Shown in pieces: positions 30,209-36,358 of a DNA stretch of 64,000 nt. Positions within the stretch are counted from its first letter, which is position 1; every line of letters begins with the position of its first letter. Made by a program: the position numbers and the translations under genes. The notes under the pieces are model-generated. The model worked only from the letters and a program-made list of their open reading frames with translations. It ran no database searches and was not told the origin of the DNA. Origin of the DNA: UBA9647 sp963739335 (lineage in GTDB: Bacteria; Bacteroidota; Ignavibacteria; UBA10030); NCBI GenBank assembly GCA_963739335.1, contig CAVUAC010000086.1, forward strand, positions 23,970-87,969. The letters are read 5' to 3'.

Positions 30209-30889
30209 CTACTTCATATCTGATGGAACATCAAGCATTTTCTGGAGCCAGGCGGAGAGATCGGAAAGACTCTCTTCACTGATCGTGTGAGGGATTGGAT
30301 ACTCCTTGTAGGTGAGGTTGACCTTCGTTTTGGAAAGCAATTCCTGTGCGCGCCGGGCAAGGGAGACAGATATGACCGGATCGTTGACGCCATGTGCAAT
30401 GAACACCGACAAGTGTTGGAGTTGGTCCCAGGCAAATCGCAGAGGGGTGTTTTCCGGGATGTACCCGCTGTGAGCTACGATCCCGCGCACCTCCAGCGGC
30501 TTCGTGAGCGCAACGGAGAACGACATGATGCTTCCCATGCTGAATCCGAGCAAGAACACACGCTGCGCGTCGATCGGGTAGCCCCGCTTCACATCTTCGA
30601 TAAACACCATGAGCCGTGTGTAACTTTCCTCGAACTGCTGGAGATCGGGCGATCCCACTTCCTTCAGATCGTACCACGTGTACCCGCCGAACCCATGTTC
30701 AAATCGATACGGCGCACGGGCGCTGACGATGAAGAAGCGCGGATCGAGCTCATCTGCGAGTTCCAACAGGTCATCTTCGTTTGTACCCCGGCCGTGAAGC
30801 AGGATGAGCGCAGGAGATTTTCCTTCAACGGGTGCTACAGGAGGCCTAACCTTGTGAACCAGCGTCGTGGAGATGCGATCAACACCCAT
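30209..30889 (-). CDS. Phospholipase/carboxylesterase family alpha/beta hydrolase
   Basis: 226 residues with the serine-hydrolase triad: S in GFSMGS, D in GVNDPV and H in IPHTIS. L-I-L-L-H-G-R-G at the start is the oxyanion-hole segment. No signal peptide is seen, so a cytoplasmic esterase acting on short acyl or lysophospholipid substrates is likely. It is 49 bases upstream of the methyltransferase on the same strand. The natural substrate cannot be read. Confidence 0.85.
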   Translation of the reverse strand: MGVDRISTTLVHKVRPPVAPVEGKSPALILLHGRGTNEDDLLELADELDPRFFIVSARAPYRFEHGFGGYTWYDLKEVGSPDLQQFEESYTRLMVFIEDVKRGYPIDAQRVFLLGFSMGSIMSFSVALTKPLEVRGIVAHSGYIPENTPLRFAWDQLQHLSVFIAHGVNDPVISVSLARRAQELLSKTKVNLTYKEYPIPHTISEESLSDLSAWLQKMLDVPSDMK

Positions 30890-30977
30890 AATGTGTCAGG
30901 ACAAGAAATGACAGTACATAATGATGCCGCGGGAATTCTAGAAGCCATCTCAAAAATCCTTCCACAAGAGTAGTTGT

Positions 30978-31330
30978 CATTCCCGCACGTCTTCGCGTTT
31001 TGTGCGTCCCGCTGTTGTTGAGCGGGAAAGCGGGTATCCAGGTCGTGAACTTCATGCGAGCAGGGGCAATCGTCGTGCTTGGTTCTGGATTCCCGATTGA
31101 TACATTCGGGAATGACATTATGCTCTCGGGAACGGCATTCATTTTGTCATACCCGCATGTCGTAAGCGGGTATCCAGGTCATGAACTTCATGCGGCCAAG
31201 GGCAAACGCGAAGCTCTTTTCTGGATTCCCCACCTGTCCCATTCGCCTTGTTTTGGCCGGCAGGCCGAGGGAAGTTCGGCTTCTCAGAATCCCGCTTTGT
31301 GAGCGGAATCCAAAAAGCGGGACATTCGGG
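30978..31330. repeat. Intergenic dispersed repeat, two diverged copies
   Basis: The 467-base gap between the esterase and the cytochrome gene has no credible gene. It holds two copies of a 30-base block (31029-31058 and 31165-31194, one mismatch) containing GGGTATCCAGG and GAACTTCATGCG. Each copy sits between GTCAT(T/A)CCCG on the left and TTCTGGATTCCC on the right, with CATTCGGGA(A/G)TGACA closing the unit. These ATTCCC/GGGAAT bordered units resemble the border repeats of Neisseria and other mosaic intergenic elements. A fragment (GGAATCCATATCCAGG) recurs near 34520. Confidence 0.6.
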
Positions 31331-31356
31331 AGTGACACCGATTTTTGAGACGGGTT

Positions 31357-31785
31357 CTAGTTCTTCTTCGCCCCCTGATCGACCCATTGACGAATGAGGG
31401 CAATTTGTTCGTCCGTTGATCGCCGTTTGCCGGGGGGCGGCATGATCTTGCCGAACGGTGGCGGGTCAGTCATTTTCTGAGACAGGAGGCTCTCTTTGGA
31501 ATTGCCGGGCACGATTGCCTTCCCGTGCTTGCCCCCTTTCATCAAGGACTCATAGTCATCCATATAGAGCTCACTCGGATGTTGGTCGTCCGCGTTGTGG
31601 CACGAGACGCAAAATTTGTTCAGAACCGGCGCCACATCCTTTGAGAACGAGATTTGCTTTGTCGTATCAGATTTGCTGCTGTCCTGGGCGGAGGCTCCGT
31701 TGGTAACAAGAAAAAGAACAACAGCGAGAGAACAGAACAGCAAACATACGTTTCGTCGACCGAGAGAACCTGAGTGAGCCTTCAA
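31357..31785 (-). CDS. Secreted mono-haem cytochrome c-like protein 1
   Basis: 142 residues with a signal peptide (N-V-C-L-L-F-C-S-L-A-V-V-L-F) and one haem c motif CVSCH near residue 58. M-P-P-P-G-K-R-R-S downstream likely gives the axial methionine. It resembles the planctomycete-type cytochrome c domain often found in T9SS organisms. The start overlaps the stop of the upstream cytochrome gene by four bases (ATGA), so the two are translationally coupled. Likely periplasmic or cell-surface electron carrier. Confidence 0.82.
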   Translation of the reverse strand: MKAHSGSLGRRNVCLLFCSLAVVLFLVTNGASAQDSSKSDTTKQISFSKDVAPVLNKFCVSCHNADDQHPSELYMDDYESLMKGGKHGKAIVPGNSKESLLSQKMTDPPPFGKIMPPPGKRRSTDEQIALIRQWVDQGAKKN

Positions 31786-32240
31786 TTGTCCTTTGCTCCT
31801 TGATTGATCCAGAGTTTTATGAGTTGAATTGTGCTATCCGGCAAATAGGGTCCTCCCTGTGGCATGCGGGATCCAAAGGGTGGGTTCGCGGAAACCTTCT
31901 TGATGAGGTTGCTGCCGTCCGCGTTTCCGGCAACGATCGACGGGCCGTGAAGTCCTCCCTGCAGAAGCTGAGCAACCGTTTGAACGAACAGGCCGCCGTT
32001 CCCTCCGTGACAGCCGTTGCAGCCATACTGGGCGAACAGCGGCTGGACCTGGTTCCTAAAAGAGATGTCTTGTGACGACGTCGGAGGTGTTGTCGATGTC
32101 GTTTGATCTGAACTCGCCGGATTGCTCCCTAAGTCGGAACAGCCCGCGAAAACTGCTCCCGCAATGAGAACACTTGTGAAAAGAACAGAAAGCCGTACTA
32201 TGAAATCTGATGCTCGCTTGTTCGTTCGTGTTTTTCTCAT
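31782..32240 (-). CDS. Secreted mono-haem cytochrome c-like lipoprotein 2
   Basis: 152 residues. The leader ends A-G-A-V-F-A-G-C, a lipobox. A Ser/Thr-rich linker leads to CNGCH and then M-P-Q-G-G-P-Y-L-P, an axial-methionine candidate. The domain aligns by eye with the next gene product over its length (V-A/P-G-N, F-G, M-P, W-x-x-Q-G-A-K at the end), so the two are paralogues by duplication. It lies 27 bases after the porin-like gene, forming a three-gene unit of barrel plus two cytochromes. Confidence 0.82.
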   Translation of the reverse strand: MRKTRTNKRASDFIVRLSVLFTSVLIAGAVFAGCSDLGSNPASSDQTTSTTPPTSSQDISFRNQVQPLFAQYGCNGCHGGNGGLFVQTVAQLLQGGLHGPSIVAGNADGSNLIKKVSANPPFGSRMPQGGPYLPDSTIQLIKLWINQGAKDN

Positions 32241-32267
32241 TTCCTCAATCGAGACAGGACTGTGGAG

Positions 32268-33380
32268 TTAGAATCCAACCGCAAGCTGGACGACTGTAAG
32301 GTTATCTCGCGGACCAGTGACACCGAGAGTCCGAGTCTCGCGGCGCACCAATTTGACTATGGTATCCTTGTCGAGGGAATATCCCACTCCAGCTTCCGCT
32401 TCCATGACATTATTGTCCCACCGCGTGCTCACTCCGTTGAGGTCAAGCTGCGAAAACGTCAGTCCGCTCACTCGGGCAGCCAGATAGAAGCGTGGCAAGA
32501 ACGCGTATTTCGCTTCGCCGTAATAGCCAACAGCATAGATCTTTGTGTCATCGTTCTCGAGCGGAACCGTCCACTGACTGTAGACACCTTCACCGTTGAG
32601 CTGAAACGGGCCTCTGCTGAAGCTAACATCCACCTCCCCAATCAATTGCTGATAGGTAAGGATCCCCTGGTCTCGCGGCAGAGGCCTCCCCCCATCGGAG
32701 ATATAGGCCCCCATTGCGGCCGAAGCTCCAACTGTTAAGCCTGACATCGGTGCGTATGCAACGCGGACGATCTTGTTGATATCGGAGTTCGCATTGAGCT
32801 GACGGTTCCCTGTTGAGCTGATGGTTCCATTGGACGCGGCGACAGCATAGTGCAATCGACCCGCATCCCCGTAGACCATTACACCGAGATCGTTGATTCC
32901 CATATCGATCAGGCGCATCCCAACACCTTTGCCGCGATTATTGAGGATCTCGACGCGGTTGATGACCTGATCCGTGAGGGAGGTTCGATATTCATAGATC
33001 AGTGGCAATCCATAAAGGAAGTTCTTCGTTGGATAGCGCCGCTCGTCGAGGTTGCCGAACGGCATCTCGAATTTCCCCGCCTGGAGGTTGAGTCCCGTTC
33101 CCCCAAGATTCGTCAACCTCACTGCGGCCCAATCGAAATTGATCGACTCATCCTCGGACGTTCTAGTCTTGACCAGCACGGCAACGTTGTCGGTGACTTT
33201 GCCCTCGAAAAAGAGATCGAATCGCCATCCGAATGTTGGGTTGCCCTTGTCGATGACGCGTTGACTTTGCGTGCGGGCACTCTTAAGACCATAAGCCGAC
33301 ACCTCACCACCCAACTGCACCTGAGAATAAAGCGGGGCACTGATGGCCGCCCCAAGAAGAAACCATGCGATGCGCCTCAT
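32268..33380 (-). CDS. Phosphate-selective porin O/P-like outer-membrane barrel
   Basis: 370 residues with a signal peptide ending A-P-L-Y-S-Q. Alternating beta strands run to a C-terminal aromatic residue (V-V-Q-L-A-V-G-F), the signature for barrel assembly. F-E-M-P-F-G-N-L and the early G-W-R-F-D-L-F-F-E-G-K resemble porins of the OprP/DUF3373 kind. It heads an operon with two small haem proteins. Whether the barrel conducts ions, holds a cytochrome or only anchors it is not visible. Confidence 0.7.
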   Translation of the reverse strand: MRRIAWFLLGAAISAPLYSQVQLGGEVSAYGLKSARTQSQRVIDKGNPTFGWRFDLFFEGKVTDNVAVLVKTRTSEDESINFDWAAVRLTNLGGTGLNLQAGKFEMPFGNLDERRYPTKNFLYGLPLIYEYRTSLTDQVINRVEILNNRGKGVGMRLIDMGINDLGVMVYGDAGRLHYAVAASNGTISSTGNRQLNANSDINKIVRVAYAPMSGLTVGASAAMGAYISDGGRPLPRDQGILTYQQLIGEVDVSFSRGPFQLNGEGVYSQWTVPLENDDTKIYAVGYYGEAKYAFLPRFYLAARVSGLTFSQLDLNGVSTRWDNNVMEAEAGVGYSLDKDTIVKLVRRETRTLGVTGPRDNLTVVQLAVGF

Positions 33381-33552
33381 GACTGTTCCTCTGCGAGTAA
33401 AGAATGAAGGTAATCTCCCAGGCCGTTGTTACCCTCACGGTTTCCCTTCTTGAAGCCAAGCAATCCCTCGTGCATCCGGCCTGACTACAAGTAATCAAAA
33501 TTGGGCTTATAGTCAACGGGATGTTGTCAGGGATCACCAAGCGATCGCCGAG

Positions 33553-33588
33553 GAAACAAAATGCCCGCATCGACGAACCGACGCGGGC
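33553..33588 (-). terminator. Rho-independent terminator of the bacilliredoxin gene
   Basis: On the minus strand GCCCGC at 33588-33583 pairs with GCGGGC at 33568-33563, extended by TCG/CGA, and is followed by ATTTTGTTTCC. It lies 34 bases after the bacilliredoxin stop at 33622. Confidence 0.75.
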
Positions 33589-33621
33589 TCATGACTGGAA
33601 AGGAACTGAGCTTCACAGCCT

Positions 33622-34054
33622 CAGACCGCTTGCTTCGACTCGACCCCACAGAATCTGTCGAACGCCTGTGCCAGCGTTGCCGCGACCTGATCGGCGGTGT
33701 GGCCCTCAATCTGATATCGATGAATCATATGAACGAACTTTCCGTCACGCATCAGAGCGAAGGAGGGCGATGACGGGGGCTGATCGGTGAAGTACTCCCG
33801 GGCCGGGCTGTTGCTCCCTTGTCGATTCCCGCAAAGACCGTCACCACTTTGTCGGGCAGGTTTGAGTGCTGAAGAGCCTTTTCCAGCGCCGGCCGCGAAG
33901 CACCTGCCGCGCAGCCGCAGGTTGAGTTCACAACGACGAGAACGGCTCCCTTGGCATTGGGCAGGACAGCATCGACTTCAGCGGGCGTGCGCAATTCCTG
34001 CGCTCCAAAACGTGTGACCTCATCTCTCATCCGCTGTATCAAAATATCGTACAT
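33622..34054 (-). CDS. BrxA/BrxB family bacilliredoxin (frameshift near 33800)
   Basis: A thiol-disulfide protein that removes bacillithiol or similar adducts. ATG 34054 is set by GGAGGAG seven bases upstream and begins M-Y-D-I-L-I-Q-R-M-R-D-E-V, the family N-terminus. The redox motif is N-S-T-C-G-C-A-A-G. The first frame ends in a false stop at 33752, but the conserved tail E-Y-F-T-D-Q-P-P-S-S-P-S-F-A-L then D-G-K-F-V-H-M-I-H-R continues in another frame to a stop at 33622. One base seems to be missing in the CCCGG/GCCCGGG run around 33797-33806, near a GTAC at 33792. This is the only deletion-type break in the window. Confidence 0.85.
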
Positions 34055-34123
34055 AAACGACTCCTCCATTTGAAGTTCTTCTCGCACAAACCGTTTGTTC
34101 TCTAGAGAGCCGGTCAAAGAGTG

Positions 34124-34215
34124 TTGCCACAAAGTCGCGAAGACACCAAGGCGTGGGACAACTTTACTTTACTTTTCTCTTCTTAATTCTTTGTGCCTTG
34201 GTGTCTTTGTGGCAA
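34124..34215. repeat. Large inverted repeat with CACAAAGACACCAAGGC arms
   Basis: TTGCCACAAAG plus GACACCAAGGC on the left (34124-34134 and 34142-34152, separated by TCGCGAA) are complementary to GCCTTGGTGTC and CTTTGTGGCAA on the right (34195-34215). The stem is about 21 bp with one 7-base bulge and a 42-base AT-rich loop. Similar ACAAAGACACCAAGGCACAAAG words are frequent in intergenic DNA of environmental bacteria. There is no gene between 34055 and 34602; this repeat and the hairpin cluster are its content. Confidence 0.7.
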
Positions 34216-34377
34216 ATAGTTGGTTCTTGTCCGCGCTTCTAGCTGTAAAAACGGAAAGCGGGCGAAAATCGTTCCCAGTCTCACACTATCATTCCCGCCC
34301 TGATCCCAACCATTCGGGCAGGCTTACAACATGCAGGGACGACAACGGAGCGGAGCCCCTGTCATTCCCGAATGTCC

Positions 34378-34472
34378 GTCTCGATTCGATGAATCGAGAC
34401 GAGTCCGTCACCTTCCGTGACGAGATCTCGTCCCAATTCTTGGGACGGAACCTCGTCCCGTTTCGTGGGACG
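34378..34472. repeat. Cluster of five consecutive hairpins
   Basis: In 95 bases there are five back-to-back inverted repeats: GTCTCGATTC/GAATCGAGAC (34378-34400, 10-bp stem), CGTCAC/GTGACG (34406-34422), the palindrome CGAGATCTCG (34421-34430), CGTCCCAA/TTGGGACG with loop TTC (34429-34447) and CGTCCC/GGGACG (34454-34472). Stem sequences differ from each other, but the order and short TTC-type loops are shared with a second cluster at 35312-35460. Confidence 0.8.
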
Positions 34473-34602
34473 GGTTTCAATCGGCCTGCCCGCCTTTGTG
34501 GTTCTCTCGAGGCAGGCGGGGAATCCATATCCAGGCTCTACGATAGCCCATGGTCACACGCAGGCGCGAACCATGCCATTGGCGTAGGTTGGTCTGACTG
34601 GC

Positions 34603-34863
34603 CTAGCTCTTGGGACTCAGATGGCGATGCCTGAAACCGCGGTAGGTGTCATAACGTGAATCGTAAAACAGCAGTTGGAAATCGCTGTCTCGCAGTGTGC
34701 CGCCGGAGGGATATAGGTAGAACTTCTCGATGGTGTCTGTCGGAGCGGAGGAGGGCTTGTGATGATTTGCGTAAAACTCGAGCACAAAATATCCGTTCCG
34801 ATACTCGGCCGTCTCGATTTGCTTCAGGATGTTCTCGTGGCTGAAGAGCCGCAGGTCGTCCAC
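34603..34863 (-). CDS. Small uncharacterised protein downstream of the GroES-like gene
   Basis: 86 residues starting at GTG 34863, ten bases after the repaired stop of the GroES-like gene. It is rich in aromatic and charged residues (R-N-G-Y-F-V-L-E-F-Y-A-N, E-K-F-Y-L-Y-P, F-Y-D-S-R-Y-D-T-Y-R-G-F-R) with no signal peptide or membrane segment. No family recognised. The tight spacing suggests it is made together with the chaperonin-like protein. Confidence 0.55.
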   Translation of the reverse strand: MDDLRLFSHENILKQIETAEYRNGYFVLEFYANHHKPSSAPTDTIEKFYLYPSGGTLRDSDFQLLFYDSRYDTYRGFRHRHLSPKS

Positions 34864-34873
34864 CGATCAGTCC

Positions 34874-35264
34874 CTACTGTTCCATCCCGCGGACGTACTC
34901 CGTTCTGCGGATGAGCATCAGGATCGCGGAGTGAGGAACGATGAGATATTTTTGCTCATCGGTACTCGATCTCGATTGCAGAATCCCTCAGAAAGAGCGC
35001 ATAGTCCCCCTCCTCGGCTTGAAGAGGCATGTACTTGATGGGATCTTTTGGGGTGGTCGACCATTGGTCCTGATCGAGAAAGCCAGGATTTGGAACAGGA
35101 TGCCCGGGCCCGACCTGCACCACAAGGCCGCTGTTGACCTTTTCCTTCTCCTTGACGCCGGGTGGAAGGTAGAGACCGTGGTTGGTGCGTTCTGACTCTG
35201 CATCAGGCGCAATGAGCACCTTGTCGCCAACGAGAATCATTTTTTTGCGGGTTTTGATCTCCAC
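34874..35264 (-). CDS. GroES/Cpn10-like co-chaperonin paralogue (frameshift near 34964)
   Basis: The first part reads V-E-I-K-T-R-K-K-M-I-L-V-G-D-K-V-L-I-A-P-D, then a mobile-loop-like Y-L-P-P-G-V-K-E-K-E-K-V, then S-G-L-V-V-Q-V-G-P-G, all of the Cpn10 fold. The frame stops early after A-I-E-I-E-Y-R at 34956. Removing one C of GAGTACCGATGAG lets it continue D-E-Q-K-Y-L-I-V-P-H-S-A-I-L-M-L-I to a stop at 34874, the usual C-terminal strand of the family. The start is GTG 35264 (ATG 35240 is possible). It is not beside groEL and has a longer insert (P-G-H-P-V-P-N-P) than housekeeping GroES, so it is a divergent paralogue. Confidence 0.72.
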
Positions 35265-35311
35265 GCTTGCCCTCACTCACATTGCGAATTTCGTATTGCG
35301 CGTTTTTCGCG

Positions 35312-35460
35312 TCCCGCCTCTTTTCGCGGGATCAATTGCGGATTGAAGACGTTGCCTTCACGCTCACCAATTCTCCGCCAGAGGCGGATCCGCCTTTGGC
35401 GGAGAAATTGTCCCGTCCTGCTCTAGTAGGACGAGGTCTCGTCGCGACTTCGTCGCGACG
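35312..35460. repeat. Second hairpin cluster, including a 36-bp near-perfect palindrome
   Basis: TCCCGC/GCGGGA at 35312-35331. A 36-bp palindrome at 35371-35406 with only one mismatched pair, whose arms are TTCTCCGCCA and TGGCGGAGAA around GGCGGATCCGCC. CGTCCT/AGGACG at 35414-35433. CGTCGCGAC-TTC-GTCGCGACG at 35440-35460, a 9-bp stem with the TTC loop. The last two are joined by GACGAGGTCTCGTC (35430-35443), which matches GACGAGATCTCGTC at 34419-34432 in the first cluster. Confidence 0.8.
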
Positions 35461-35516
35461 GACAATCCGCCCGCCTCCACTTCGTTTCAGCGGGTGAAGA
35501 TTTCGAAATTCCTTTG

Positions 35517-35590
35517 TCGGAACGGCGGGATTTGAACCCGCGACCCCTTGCACCCCAAGCAAGTGCGCTACCGGGCTGCGCCACGTTCCG
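35517..35590 (-). tRNA. tRNA-Pro (anticodon GGG)
   Basis: 74 bases. The acceptor stem CGGAACG/CGTTCCG, D arm with CCCGGTAGCGC, anticodon arm CTTGC-TTGGGGT-GCAAG with GGG at positions 34-36, and T arm GCGGG-TTCAAAT-CCCGC all pair. The discriminator is A and CCA is not encoded (CAA follows). The 5' 23 bases are also the 3' end of the GIY-YIG ORF. Confidence 0.95.
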
Positions 35591-35840
35591 AAGAAAACTC
35601 TTTGATCAACTTCTCAATGAAAGCCCTACTCTTTCTACCCTTGACTTGTCTTTCCCAAGCCATCGCCTCTCGACGCGTATCGAATCGCTTCAAATAAACC
35701 AGCTTCCATGGCCGGTAGGGCTTTGTCGATCCAACCTCTCCCCTATTATGCTTTACCACTCGTCGCGCCGGGTCGTCTGTCTGGCCTACATAAAAGGCGC
35801 CCGTTGTTTCGCTCTGAAGAATGTAACCGCTGAAGCTCAT
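35568..35840 (-). CDS. GIY-YIG nuclease domain protein overlapping tRNA-Pro
   Basis: 90 residues forming a single-domain GIY-YIG nuclease: G-Y-I-L-Q-S and F-Y-V-G-Q-T at the start, R-R-V-V-K-H-N-R-G with the catalytic arginine, and W-K-L-V-Y...E-A-M-A-W-E-R with the catalytic glutamate. Stand-alone proteins of this type (YhbQ-like) are often mobile. The last seven or so codons and the TAG stop lie inside the tRNA-Pro gene, on the same strand. A broken copy of the tRNA 5' end lies just upstream, as expected if the ORF entered the tRNA gene and duplicated part of it. Confidence 0.85.
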   Translation of the reverse strand: MSFSGYILQSETTGAFYVGQTDDPARRVVKHNRGEVGSTKPYRPWKLVYLKRFDTRREAMAWERQVKGRKSRAFIEKLIKEFSSERGAAR

Positions 35841-35845
35841 GCTGT

Positions 35846-35901
35846 TGCGCTACCGGGTTCCGTTCCGAATGCAATTCGGGACGGAACTGCGCTACGTTCC
35901 G
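35846..35901 (-). repeat. Partial duplicate of the tRNA-Pro 5' end, split by a palindrome
   Basis: Plus-strand positions 35887-35901 match tRNA positions 35576-35590 in 14 of 15 bases (CTGCGCTACGTTCCG against CTGCGCCACGTTCCG). Positions 35846-35857 (TGCGCTACCGGG) match the following D-arm part of the tRNA. Between them lies a 29-base near-perfect palindrome, 35858-35886, with arms TTCCGTTCCGAAT and ATTCGGGACGGAA. So a 27-base tRNA 5' segment is present a second time, interrupted by a hairpin. Confidence 0.8.
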
Positions 35902-35950
35902 TTGAAATTTCGCCAGTTTTTTGATCCAGCAGCCGCTCTAATTGCAGATT

Positions 35951-35972
35951 TTAGTTAGCAATTAGTTAGCAA
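35951..35972. repeat. Short tandem repeat TTAGTTAGCAA x2
   Basis: Two perfect adjacent copies of an 11-base unit in the spacer between the tRNA duplicate and the recombinase remnant. No function apparent. Confidence 0.7.
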
Positions 35973-36057
35973 TTCCCATTCTGCTAATGGTGTGCGATTT
36001 GAATGATTGATTGCGACCTAATTTACGAAACTACCCACTCGCAAGCAAGGGGAAGGG

Positions 36058-36178
36058 TTATTCGGTGAGTGCCTTCGGAGTGAATTCTGTCAGCTGAAGT
36101 TTCTCGACAGCATTTCGGAGGTGTTCATGTTCAAGATGAGCGTAGATCTGAGTTGTTATCACGGACGAATGTCCCAGG
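36058..36178 (-). pseudogene. C-terminal remnant of a tyrosine recombinase
   Basis: Translated from about 36178 to the stop at 36058, the frame reads L-L-G-H-S-S-V-I-T-T-Q-I-Y-A-H-L-E-H, then about 22 residues. This is the catalytic H (LGHSS) and nucleophile Y (QIYAHLE) region of XerC/D-type recombinases. Nothing upstream of LLGHSS remains; the sequence joins directly to the truncated DUF4384-like gene. It is clearly different from the intact xerD at 17.4 kb, so it is the trace of a second recombinase, probably an element integrase. Confidence 0.8.
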
Positions 36179-36358
36179 AGTCGTCACCGAGACCCGGAGC
36201 GTCTCTCCCTCAACATAGACACACTGAGGGCGATTGACCGTGAGCTTCACCTTGAGGGGACCGTCAGCAGAAGCCTCCTGCAAGTTGTGGAGTGGGTCCC
36301 CCTGCCCATACCGTGCGGCGAAGAGGAACAGCACGACAAAGGCACAAGACGATTTCAT
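36178..36358 (-). pseudogene. Truncated DUF4384-like exported protein
   Basis: The ATG at 36358 overlaps the TGA of the caspase gene (ATGA). A signal peptide (S-C-A-F-V-V-L-F-L-F-A-A) is followed by K-L-T-V-N-R-P-Q-C-V-Y-V-E-G-E-T-L-R-V-S-V, the first strands of a DUF4384-type domain. The gene is then cut near 36180, where the recombinase remnant begins; the open frame runs out of frame to 36131. DUF4384 domains commonly accompany caspase-like proteins, so the full gene was probably the partner of the upstream one. Confidence 0.65.

Noticed and set aside
35312..35972. CRISPR array
   Set aside because: Repeats are palindromes of differing sequence without regular spacers; there are no cas genes in the window.
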